Below are positions 53,343 to 60,671 of a DNA stretch of 64,000 bases, piece by piece. The stretch's first letter is position 1, and every line of letters starts with the position of its first letter. Source of the DNA: Gammaproteobacteria bacterium. GTDB lineage: Bacteria; Pseudomonadota; Gammaproteobacteria; Steroidobacterales; Foliamicaceae. The translations under genes and the position numbers were made by a program. The stretch lies in contig WTGP01000006.1 of NCBI GenBank assembly GCA_011523505.1, positions 23,810-87,809 on the forward strand. The letters are read 5' to 3'. The notes under the pieces were generated by a model. The model had not been told where the DNA came from. It did not search any database and saw only the letters and a list, made by a program, of their open reading frames with translations.

Positions 53343-54230
53343 GTGGAATACGACTACACGCCGATCACGCAGCGGCCGCGGCTCGAGTGGCCGGACGGCA
53401 AGCGCGTCGCGCTGCTGATCACGTTCAATCTCGAAACCTGGGACCTGACCAAGGACACCGACGCGCCGTATTACGCGGGCGGGCCGCCCATCCTGCCCGA
53501 CGCGCTTCCGGGCCGGGTGGCGGATTTCCCGAACTACACCTGGCGCGAATACGGCCAGCGGGTGGGCATCTGGCGGCAGTTCGAACTGTTCGACGAGCTG
53601 GGCGTCACGCCGGGCTGCACGCTCAATGCCGTGACCTGCGAGCGGCGCCTGCCGATGGTCGAGGCCGCCATGGAGCGCGGCTGCGAGCTGATCGCGCACA
53701 ACTACGAGCAGGGCGAGCTGCTGACGGACTTTTCCGGCGACGAGGAGCGCGAGCGCAAGGTGATCCAGCGCACGCTGGACATCTACGAGCGCACGGTGGG
53801 GCGCAAGGCGCGCGGCTGGCTGTCGTCGTCGCTGCGCGGCACGCAGGCCACGCCGGGGATCCTGGCCGAGGCCGGGCTGCTGTTCTACTGCGACCTCATG
53901 AACGACGATCAGCCGTATTTGATCCGGACCCCGCACGGCAACATCGTTTCCACCCCGTACTCCAATGAAATCAACGACTTCACGATCCTCACCAGGCGCG
54001 GCCACACGACCGACGAGTTCCGCGACATCCTGATCGACGAGCTCGACGAACTGTACCGGGAAGGCGCGACGCAGGCGCGCATGATGAACGTGGGGCTGCA
54101 TCCGCACGTTTCCGGGCGCGCCTACCGGATGCGCGCGCTGCGCGAGTTCATCGAGCACGCCAAGTCGCTGCCGGGCGTGTGGTGGACGACCCGCGAGGAG
54201 ATCGCCGAGTGGTACCTCAAGCAACTGTGA
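53343..54230 (+). CDS. Polysaccharide-deacetylase-fold hydrolase (PuuE allantoinase/imidase type)
   Basis: This 295-residue third paralogue of the island opens from GTG at 53343. It shows VALLITFNLETWD in the first-motif position, WREYGQRVGIWRQFELFDELG, a second-motif His in LIAHNYEQGE, and GLHPHVSGRAYRMRAL near the end. This is closer in wording to PuuE allantoinases than the other two. Its stop overlaps the GTG start of the SDR, so the operon is translated as a chain. Confidence 0.83.
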   Translation: MEYDYTPITQRPRLEWPDGKRVALLITFNLETWDLTKDTDAPYYAGGPPILPDALPGRVADFPNYTWREYGQRVGIWRQFELFDELGVTPGCTLNAVTCERRLPMVEAAMERGCELIAHNYEQGELLTDFSGDEERERKVIQRTLDIYERTVGRKARGWLSSSLRGTQATPGILAEAGLLFYCDLMNDDQPYLIRTPHGNIVSTPYSNEINDFTILTRRGHTTDEFRDILIDELDELYREGATQARMMNVGLHPHVSGRAYRMRALREFIEHAKSLPGVWWTTREEIAEWYLKQL

Positions 54231-55012
54231 ATAGCGACAGGCTACTCGAAGGCAGGACCGCCGTCGTGACCGGCGCCGCCCGGGGAATCGGCCGGGCCTG
54301 CGCGCTGGCCTTCGCGCAACACGGCGCAGGCGTCGCGCTGGCGGATATCGACCGGGAGGGTTGCGAGCAGGCGGCGCGCGAGATCGCCGCGGAGACCGGC
54401 GTCACGACCCTGGCGCACCACTGCGACGTGGGCGACGACGATCATTGCGAGGCCCTGATCGCCGCCACCGCGGAGCACTTCGACGGCCTGGACATCCTTC
54501 TCAGCAATGCCGGCATCCTGGCGCCCGGAGACGTGCTGACGGTCAGCCGCGAGAATTTCGACCGCGTGCACCGCGTCAACCTGCGCGCCGGCTTCGTGCT
54601 CGGGCAGCTCGCGGCCCGCGAAATGGTCAAACGCAAGAGCCAGGGCAGCATCCTCTACATGTCGTCGGTCAACGAGCGGCTGGCGATTCCCAACCAGATC
54701 GCCTACGTGGTGTCCAAGGGCGGGCTCTCGCAACTGACCCGCGTCATGGCGCTGGGCCTGGCCGCGCACGGCATACGCGTCAACGCCATCGGCCCCGGCT
54801 CCATCGAGACCGACATCCTCAAGTCCGTCATGACCGACGAGAACGCGCGCCGCATGATCCTTTCGCGCACCCCGATGGGCCGCCTGGGCCAGCCGGAGGA
54901 AATCGCCTCGGTAGCGGTGTTCCTGGCCAGCGAAATGGCCTCCTACATCACCGGCCAGACCCTGTTCGCCGACGGCGGCCGCCTGCCGCTGAACTACACC
55001 GTCCCCGTCTAG
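54227..55012 (+). CDS. Short-chain dehydrogenase/reductase (FabG-like)
   Basis: This 261-residue classical SDR has VVTGAARGIGRACALAF (about residues 13-29), LLSNAGILAP, MSSVN with catalytic Ser, and YVVSKGGLSQL with the Tyr-x3-Lys pair. The end YITGQTLFADGG is typical of FabG-like dehydrogenases. The GTG at 54227 overlaps the preceding stop. It should oxidise a hydroxy acid or alcohol from the pathway with NAD(P)+. It is convergent with the cysteine synthase gene, with stops overlapping by four bases. Confidence 0.9.
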   Translation: MNSDRLLEGRTAVVTGAARGIGRACALAFAQHGAGVALADIDREGCEQAAREIAAETGVTTLAHHCDVGDDDHCEALIAATAEHFDGLDILLSNAGILAPGDVLTVSRENFDRVHRVNLRAGFVLGQLAAREMVKRKSQGSILYMSSVNERLAIPNQIAYVVSKGGLSQLTRVMALGLAAHGIRVNAIGPGSIETDILKSVMTDENARRMILSRTPMGRLGQPEEIASVAVFLASEMASYITGQTLFADGGRLPLNYTVPV

Positions 55013-55968
55013 CCCCACATACCGGTGGAGGCGTAGCGCTCGCCGCCGTCGGAAAGTATGGTGGCGACGATGGGGTAGCGGCCGGTGGCGGCAACCTGCA
55101 AGGCGGCGTGCACGTAGGCGCCGGACGAGGGGCCCACGAACAGACCGGCCTGGGAGAGGCGCCGGCACATGGCCGTGGCCTGCTCCATGCGCACGTCGAT
55201 GCGCTCGTCGATCAGTTCCTCGTGCAGGATCGCGGGCACGATGTCGTCGGGCGCGCCCAGCGGCTTCAGGCCCTCAATCCCCGGAAACACGTCGGGGATC
55301 ACGCAGGTGATGTGCAGTTCGGGATTCGCTTCGCGCAGCCTGTGGCCGGCGCCGGTAATGGTTCCGCCGGTGCCCACGCCGGCCACGAAGGCGTCGGGCG
55401 CGCTTCCCGCCGCCTCGCCTACCTGCGCCAGCAGTTCGGCGCCGGTACCGTCATAGTGCGCCCGCCAGTTCTCCTCGTTGGAATACTGGTCGCAGTGCCA
55501 GTAGCGCTCCGGCTTTTCGGCGGCCAGCCGCTGCGTTTCGCGCAGGGCGTGGTCGTAACCCTCGATGGGGTCGGTGAGGATCAGTTCCGCGCCGTGCGCC
55601 CGGATCCGCTGCAGGCGCTCGAGGCTGGCGTTGCCGGGCACGACCAGCGTGACGGGAATATCCAGCGCGGCGCCGAGCATTGCGTAGGCGATGCCCGCAT
55701 TGCCGGAAGACGAATCCAGCAGTCGCCGGTCACCGTCCAGCCGCCCGTCGCGCAATGCCGCCGACAGCATGCGCGCGACCGGGCGGTCCTTGATGGATCC
55801 GCCGGGATTGGTGCTCTCCAGCTTGGCGAACAGCCGCACCCCGTCGGGTATTTCTTCAAGGAAGTCCAGTTCGACCAGCGGCGTGTCGCCGATGCCGGCG
55901 AAAATACCTGTGCGCCCCGCCTTCGTGGAGGGCGGGACGCCCTCCTTCCCAGGGCGACTAGCCGGCAA
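55009..55968 (-). CDS. cysM: PLP-dependent cysteine synthase (CysM-like)
   Basis: This 319-residue fold-type II PLP enzyme has the internal aldimine Lys60 in NPGGSIKDRP, the substrate loop SSSGNAG (86-92) and the phosphate-binding GVGTGGTITG (197-206). It should make cysteine from an activated serine. It follows a rhodanese-ThiF gene and a thiocarboxylate carrier, so the sulfur donor is probably a protein thiocarboxylate, as for CysM with CysO in Mycobacterium tuberculosis. The only plausible start is TTG at 55968; residues 3-20 (SRPGKEG...KAGRTG) are encoded by a palindromic repeat and have no counterpart in the family. The start overlaps the upstream gene by 11 bases. Confidence 0.9.
   Translation of the reverse strand: MPASRPGKEGVPPSTKAGRTGIFAGIGDTPLVELDFLEEIPDGVRLFAKLESTNPGGSIKDRPVARMLSAALRDGRLDGDRRLLDSSSGNAGIAYAMLGAALDIPVTLVVPGNASLERLQRIRAHGAELILTDPIEGYDHALRETQRLAAEKPERYWHCDQYSNEENWRAHYDGTGAELLAQVGEAAGSAPDAFVAGVGTGGTITGAGHRLREANPELHITCVIPDVFPGIEGLKPLGAPDDIVPAILHEELIDERIDVRMEQATAMCRRLSQAGLFVGPSSGAYVHAALQVAATGRYPIVATILSDGGERYASTGMWG
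55914..55954. repeat. Dispersed palindromic element, copy 5, in the cysM start region
   Basis: The core at 55928-55944 is a perfect seven-pair hairpin GAGGGCG, loop GGA, CGCCCTC. TCGTGGAGGGCGGGACG is shared exactly with the copy at 31947-31963. On the minus strand it lies in frame just after the cysM start codon and encodes an extra basic N-terminal stretch. It follows the 3' end of the activating-enzyme gene. Confidence 0.6.
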
Positions 55969-57127
55969 GGGCGCAGAACTCCTGGTAGTCGATGTAGCCG
56001 GGAAACTCCGCGCCGTCGGCGCAATAGCGGCATTCCGGGTTGCGGGCCTGCCGGAATTCGGTGAAACGCGCCGACAGCGCGTCGTAGTGCAGCAGCCGGC
56101 CTACCAGCAGGTCGCCGGCGCCGAGCAGAATCTTGATCGTTTCCACCGCTTCCAGCAGCCCCACGACGCCCGGCAGTATGCCCAGCACGCCCGCCTCGGC
56201 GCAGGACGGCGCCAGTTCGGCCGGCGGCGGCTCCGGGTACAGGCAGCGGTAGCAGGGGCCCGGCGCACCCTCGCGCGCCGGCCAGAACACCGTCACCTGC
56301 CCCTCGAAGCGGAACACCGAGCCGTGCACGTTGGGAATCCGGTGCTTGACGCAGGCGTCGTTGACCAGGTAGCGCGTGGCGAAGTTGTCGGAACCGTCCA
56401 CCACCACGTCGTAGCCTTCGAACACTTCCTCGACGTTGGCGCTCTCCAGGCGCAGCGGATGCTCGATCACGTTGACGGCCGGGTTGAGCGCCAGCACCGC
56501 CTCGCGCGCCGAGGCCACCTTGGAAACACCCACCCGTTCGTCGGCGTGCAGGATCTGGCGCTGCAGATTGCTGCGGTCCACCACGTCATGATCGACGATG
56601 CCTAGCGTGCCGACGCCGGCCGCGGCCAGGTACAGCGCCGCCGGCGAGCCGATCCCGCCGGCGCCGATCAGGAGCACCCGGCTTTCCAGCAGCTTCAGCT
56701 GGCCGGCCTCGCCCACTTCCGGCATCACCAGGTGGCGCGAATAGCGTTCCCGCGCGTCGGCATTGAGCATCTTCGGGATTTCGAACGGCAGGCCTTCGTC
56801 CTTCCAGCCGTTGAACCCGCCTGCCAGCGAACGCACATCGCGGTAGCCCATGCGCCGCAGATCATCGGCCGCGAACAGCGACCGCTGCCCGCTCGCGCAG
56901 GTGACCACCAGCGTGCGGTCCAGGTCCGGGATCGCTTCCTCGATTCTCAACTCCAGGAAACCGCGGTCCAGCCTGAGCGCGCCGCCCGGGCTGCCCTGGG
57001 CGACTTCGGCCGCATCGCGCACGTCGATCAGCGCCGCGCCGGACCGCTGAAGGTCCAGCGCCTCGCGCGGGCTGACCTCCGGAACCTTGCTCCGGATGTC
57101 GGCCAGCCGGCGGTCCCTGGCTCTCAC
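55958..57127 (-). CDS. Rhodanese-ThiF/MoeB-type sulfur-carrier activating enzyme
   Basis: This 389-residue enzyme has an N-terminal rhodanese domain (about 15-115, active loop CASGQRS with Cys77) and an E1-like ThiF/MoeB domain (125-389). The ATP loop is GAGGIG (155-160), with SNLQRQ, DGSDNF and a possible catalytic Cys309 in SCAEAG. A zinc site is formed by CYRC (292-295) and CRYC (366-369). It should adenylate the C-terminal glycine of the small carrier encoded upstream and hand it a sulfur. In MoeZ of mycobacteria the rhodanese is C-terminal, so the domain order is reversed here. Four bases overlap the carrier gene. Confidence 0.92.
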   Translation of the reverse strand: MRARDRRLADIRSKVPEVSPREALDLQRSGAALIDVRDAAEVAQGSPGGALRLDRGFLELRIEEAIPDLDRTLVVTCASGQRSLFAADDLRRMGYRDVRSLAGGFNGWKDEGLPFEIPKMLNADARERYSRHLVMPEVGEAGQLKLLESRVLLIGAGGIGSPAALYLAAAGVGTLGIVDHDVVDRSNLQRQILHADERVGVSKVASAREAVLALNPAVNVIEHPLRLESANVEEVFEGYDVVVDGSDNFATRYLVNDACVKHRIPNVHGSVFRFEGQVTVFWPAREGAPGPCYRCLYPEPPPAELAPSCAEAGVLGILPGVVGLLEAVETIKILLGAGDLLVGRLLHYDALSARFTEFRQARNPECRYCADGAEFPGYIDYQEFCALAG

Positions 57128-57408
57128 GCCGCGCCTCCCGCCACCGCGGGCAGGACCGAGAGGACGTCGCCCTCGCTCACCGGGGTATCCATGCCGTTAA
57201 GCGTGCGCACGTTGTCGCTGCCGAGATAGATGTTCACGAACTCGCGGGGCTGCCCGTCATCCTTCATGATCCGCGCCAGCAGTTCGGGGTGGTCGGCGCC
57301 GATAGCGCCCAGGACCGCGCCCACATCCGCGCCCTCGGCGGTGATTTCGCTCTGGCCCCCGGCGAAACTGCGAAGCGGCGTGGGGATGCGCACGATCACG
57401 CTGCTCAT
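57124..57408 (-). CDS. ThiS/MoaD-like sulfur carrier (CysO-like) with masked C-terminus
   Basis: This 94-residue beta-grasp protein (VIVRIPTPLRSFAGGQSEI at the front, FVNIYLGSDNVRTLNG and VSEGDVLSVLPAVAGG later) ends GG-AA: Gly91-Gly92 followed by Ala93-Ala94. Active carriers end in Gly-Gly, so the last two residues must be trimmed before activation. A JAMM peptidase is encoded next to it, as for QbsE/QbsD in thioquinolobactin formation. The ATG at 57408 overlaps the JAMM stop by four bases; an earlier start adds a low-complexity tail only. In the context it should donate sulfur to cysteine synthase. Confidence 0.9.
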   Translation of the reverse strand: MSSVIVRIPTPLRSFAGGQSEITAEGADVGAVLGAIGADHPELLARIMKDDGQPREFVNIYLGSDNVRTLNGMDTPVSEGDVLSVLPAVAGGAA

Positions 57409-57821
57409 GCCGCCACCTGCTCTTCCACGAATCCCTCGCCGTTCAGCCGCCACGAACGCAGGTCCTCGACGCGCGAGCCGCTCACCGACAGGATGATGTA
57501 GGAATACCCGTCCCAGGCGGCCTCGCGGTCGGTCTCCGACGGTCGCGCCGGGTGATCGGGATGCGTGTGCCAGAAACCGATGATTTCCAGGCCGGCCTCC
57601 CGCGCGGCCAGGTCGGCCGACATCAGGTCGTCGGGATCCAGCACGTAGCGATCCCGCGCCCGCTCGGTGTTGAGATTGCGGGCCTGGAACACTTTCTCGA
57701 CCCGCACCCCATCGTCCGCGCAGGCCCCCACCAGGACGCCGCAGGTCTCGTACGGGTATCCGTCGACGGCTATCGCCGCCAGTTCCTCCCGCATCGGGGC
57801 GGGCAGACTGATCCTGTTCAT
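57405..57821 (-). CDS. JAMM/MPN+ metallopeptidase (Mec-like)
   Basis: This 138-residue zinc peptidase has the JAMM set complete: Glu25 in YETCG, His85 and His87 in FWHTHPDHP, Ser95 and Asp98 (HxHx7Sx2D). In M. tuberculosis Mec removes cysteine from the CysO adduct; in other systems the homologue trims a sulfur carrier's C-terminus. Both jobs fit the neighbours here. The ATG at 57821 (MNRISLPAPM) matches where the family begins; an ATG at 57857 would add 12 residues. It is the first gene of a four-gene operon in which each gene overlaps the next. Confidence 0.92.
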   Translation of the reverse strand: MNRISLPAPMREELAAIAVDGYPYETCGVLVGACADDGVRVEKVFQARNLNTERARDRYVLDPDDLMSADLAAREAGLEIIGFWHTHPDHPARPSETDREAAWDGYSYIILSVSGSRVEDLRSWRLNGEGFVEEQVAA

Positions 57822-57927
57822 CTGGGAAACGCGGGGCGGCTGAAAGGGACCGGGCATTTTACTATCGGCGGAAGCGGATAAAATTCGCCGTTTTGCGGGC
57901 GTTCGCCCGAAGCTTGGGACAGACCTT

Positions 57928-59970
57928 ATGAACTATGTGTACAGCGCCATCGCCGCCGGGGCATTGGCGATTCTCTACGGGCTTGTGAGCACGCGCTGGG
58001 TGCTGAAGCTGGATGCGGGCAACGAGCGAATGCAGGAGATCGCCTCGGCGGTGCAGGTGGGCGCCAAGGCCTATCTGAACCGGCAGTACACGACCGTCGG
58101 AATTGTGGGTCTGATTATGCTGCTCATTCTCTGGTGGGCGCTGGACTGGGCGGTGGCCGGCGGGTTTTTCCTCGGCGCGGCCTTCTCCGGCGCAGCCGGC
58201 TATATCGGCATGAACGTTTCGGTGCGGGCCAATTCGCGCACCGCCCAGGCCGCCCATAACGGAATGAACGCCGCGCTGGCGGTGGCCTTCCGCGGCGGGG
58301 CGATTACCGGGATGCTGGTCGTGGGACTGGCCCTGCTGGGCGTGGCCGGCTACTACCTGGTGCTGGACCGCATGGGCATGGACACGGACGACGTGCTGCA
58401 CGCGCTGGTGGGGCTGGCCTTCGGCGGATCGCTGATCTCGATCTTCGCGCGCCTGGGCGGCGGCATCTTCACCAAGGGTGCGGACGTGGGCGCGGACCTG
58501 GTCGGCAAGGTCGAGGCCGGCATTCCCGAGGACGATCCGCGCAATCCCGCGGTCATCGCCGACAACGTGGGCGACAACGTGGGCGACTGCGCCGGAATGG
58601 CCGCCGACCTGTTCGAGACCTACGCCGTAACGGTGATCGCCACGATGCTGCTGGGCTTCCTGACCATTCCGCAGGCGCCCGACGTCGCGGTGCTGTACCC
58701 GATGGCGATCGGCGCCGTTTCGATCGTCGCGTCGATCATCGGCACTTTCGTCGTGCGCGCCGGCAAGGGCCAGGGCGTGATGCCCGCGCTCTACAAGGGC
58801 GTGATCCTGGCCGCCGTGCTCGCGGCGATCGGGATCTGGTTCGTCACGCAACAGATGTGGGCCGACGCCGGCGACGAACTCCCGTTAGATCTGTTCCTGT
58901 CGGCGCTGATCGGCCTGGTGCTGACCGGCGTGATCATGTTCATCACCGACTACTACACCGGCACGCAGTTCTCGCCGGTGCGCAAGCTGGCCCAGGCGTC
59001 CTCAACCGGCCACGCCACCAATATCATCGCCGGGCTGGGACTGTCGATGAAGGCCACCGCGCTGCCGGTGCTGGCGGTGTGCCTGAGCATCCTCGTTACC
59101 TACGATCTCGCCGGGCTCTACGGCATCGCGATCGCGGCCACGGCCATGCTGTCGATGACCGGGATGATCGTGGCGCTGGACGCCTTCGGGCCGATCACGG
59201 ACAACGCCGGCGGCATCGCCGAAATGGCCGAAATGCCCGAGGAGATCCGCAACATCACCGACCCCCTGGACGCCGTCGGCAACACCACCAAGGCGGTCAC
59301 CAAGGGCTACGCGATCGGCTCCGCCGGACTCGCGGCGCTGGTGCTGTTCGCGGACTACACCCACGCCCTGCTGGCGGCGGGCAAGAGCATCGTGTTCAGC
59401 CTCGACGACCCGGCCGTGATCATCGGCCTGTTCATCGGCGGCCTGATCCCGTACCTGTTCGGCGCGCTGGCCATGGAAGCCGTGGGACGCGCCGCCGGCA
59501 GCGTGGTGCAGGAAGTGCGCCGGCAGTTCCGGGAAATCGCGGGGATCATGGAAGGCACGGCCAAGCCGGATTACGGGCGCGCCGTGGACCTGCTCACCCG
59601 CGCGGCGATCCGCGAGATGATCGTGCCCTCGCTGCTGCCGGTGCTGGCACCGGTGGTCCTGGTGCTGGTGATCGGCTGGCTGATGCCCGAAGAAGGCGCA
59701 GGCGCGAGGGCGCTGGGCGGCATGCTGATCGGCTCGATCGTGACCGGGCTGTTCGTGGCGATCTCGATGACCACCGGGGGCGGCGCCTGGGACAACGCCA
59801 AGAAGTACGTGGAGGACGGCGCGCTGGGTGGCAAGGGCTCCGAAGCGCACCATGCGGCGGTGACCGGCGATACCGTCGGCGACCCCTACAAGGACACCGC
59901 CGGCCCCGCCATCAACCCCCTGATCAAGATCGTCAACATCGTCGCCCTGCTCATCGCCCCCCTCCTCTGA
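57928..59970 (+). CDS. hppA: Membrane-bound proton-pumping pyrophosphatase
   Basis: This 680-residue integral protein of about 16 helices couples pyrophosphate hydrolysis to H+ export. The active site is in the [20 protein letters not shown] region, with a second Asp-rich block [19 protein letters not shown] and [21 protein letters not shown] sequence at the end. The motif [10 protein letters not shown] carries Lys where K+-dependent enzymes have Ala, so this should be the K+-independent subclass. A small hairpin (CGGGC, loop GTTC, GCCCG) at 57896-57909 lies in the 5' leader. It is divergent from the sulfur-carrier operon. Confidence 0.97.
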   Translation: MNYVYSAIAAGALAILYGLVSTRWVLKLDAGNERMQEIASAVQVGAKAYLNRQYTTVGIVGLIMLLILWWALDWAVAGGFFLGAAFSGAAGYIGMNVSVRANSRTAQAAHNGMNAALAVAFRGGAITGMLVVGLALLGVAGYYLVLDRMGMDTDDVLHALVGLAFGGSLISIFARLGGGIFTKGADVGADLVGKVEAGIPEDDPRNPAVIADNVGDNVGDCAGMAADLFETYAVTVIATMLLGFLTIPQAPDVAVLYPMAIGAVSIVASIIGTFVVRAGKGQGVMPALYKGVILAAVLAAIGIWFVTQQMWADAGDELPLDLFLSALIGLVLTGVIMFITDYYTGTQFSPVRKLAQASSTGHATNIIAGLGLSMKATALPVLAVCLSILVTYDLAGLYGIAIAATAMLSMTGMIVALDAFGPITDNAGGIAEMAEMPEEIRNITDPLDAVGNTTKAVTKGYAIGSAGLAALVLFADYTHALLAAGKSIVFSLDDPAVIIGLFIGGLIPYLFGALAMEAVGRAAGSVVQEVRRQFREIAGIMEGTAKPDYGRAVDLLTRAAIREMIVPSLLPVLAPVVLVLVIGWLMPEEGAGARALGGMLIGSIVTGLFVAISMTTGGGAWDNAKKYVEDGALGGKGSEAHHAAVTGDTVGDPYKDTAGPAINPLIKIVNIVALLIAPLL

Positions 59971-59977
59971 CTACACT

Positions 59978-60613
59978 ATGGAGATGGACGTCAGGGAGAG
60001 GATGATACGCAGCCAGGTGCGCTGCTGGAGCGTGCTGGACGAACGGGTGCTGGCCGTATTCCGCGACCTGCGGCGCGAGGACTTCGTTCCCGGGCAATAC
60101 CGCGCCATGGCCTACGCCGACCTGGCGCTGCCGCTGCCCGGCGGCCAGGAAATGATGACGCCGTCCGTGGAAGGCCGGATCCTCCAGGCGCTCGACCTCA
60201 AGGCCGCCGACCGCGTGCTGGAGGTGGGAACGGGCAGCGGCTGGCTTGCCGCCTGCCTCGCGCAAATGACCGGCGAAGTGGACAGCCTCGAGATTTCCCC
60301 CGAACTGCACGCCGGCGCGGCGGAAAAGCTCGCGCCACTGGCGAACGTGAACACCATCTGCGCCGATGCATTCGACTGGAAGCCCGAAACCGCCTACGAC
60401 GCCATAGTCCTTACCGGCTCGATGCCGCAGTACGACGACCGGTTCGAGCAATGGCTCGAAAAGGGCGGCCGGCTGTTCTGCATCGTGGGCCGTCAGCCGA
60501 TCATGGAAGCGCTGCTCGTCACTTCCGGCGAGCTCCGAATCGAGGAATCCCTGTTTGAAACCGTAACCGTTCCGCTTGCGAACGCTCCACAACCCGATCC
60601 CTTCCGGTTCTAG
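59978..60613 (+). CDS. Protein-L-isoaspartate O-methyltransferase
   Basis: This 211-residue S-adenosylmethionine-dependent methyltransferase has the SAM loop VLEVGTGSGWLAACLA (about residues 75-90), preceded by MMTPSVEGRILQAL, the family's substrate segment (usually ISQPYIVA). FETVTVPLANA ends it. The family methylates isoaspartyl residues to start repair of damaged proteins. The substrate motif is divergent, as in the atypical Pcm forms of many proteobacteria, so another role is possible. It starts 8 bases after the pyrophosphatase stop and is followed by the TolC-family gene after about 60 bases. Confidence 0.87.
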   Translation: MEMDVRERMIRSQVRCWSVLDERVLAVFRDLRREDFVPGQYRAMAYADLALPLPGGQEMMTPSVEGRILQALDLKAADRVLEVGTGSGWLAACLAQMTGEVDSLEISPELHAGAAEKLAPLANVNTICADAFDWKPETAYDAIVLTGSMPQYDDRFEQWLEKGGRLFCIVGRQPIMEALLVTSGELRIEESLFETVTVPLANAPQPDPFRF

Positions 60614-60671
60614 AACGCCGGCAGCGGCAAGAGGGTAGAATCCACACGTTCATGTCGGCGGCCCTTCCCCT

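Noticed and set aside
44987..55012. Nicotinate degradation (Nic) cluster
   Set aside because: Amidase-, isomerase- and hydrolase-like members are present, but there is no nicotinate hydroxylase, 6-hydroxynicotinate monooxygenase or dihydroxypyridine dioxygenase, and the hydrolase and isomerase lack the usual catalytic residues.
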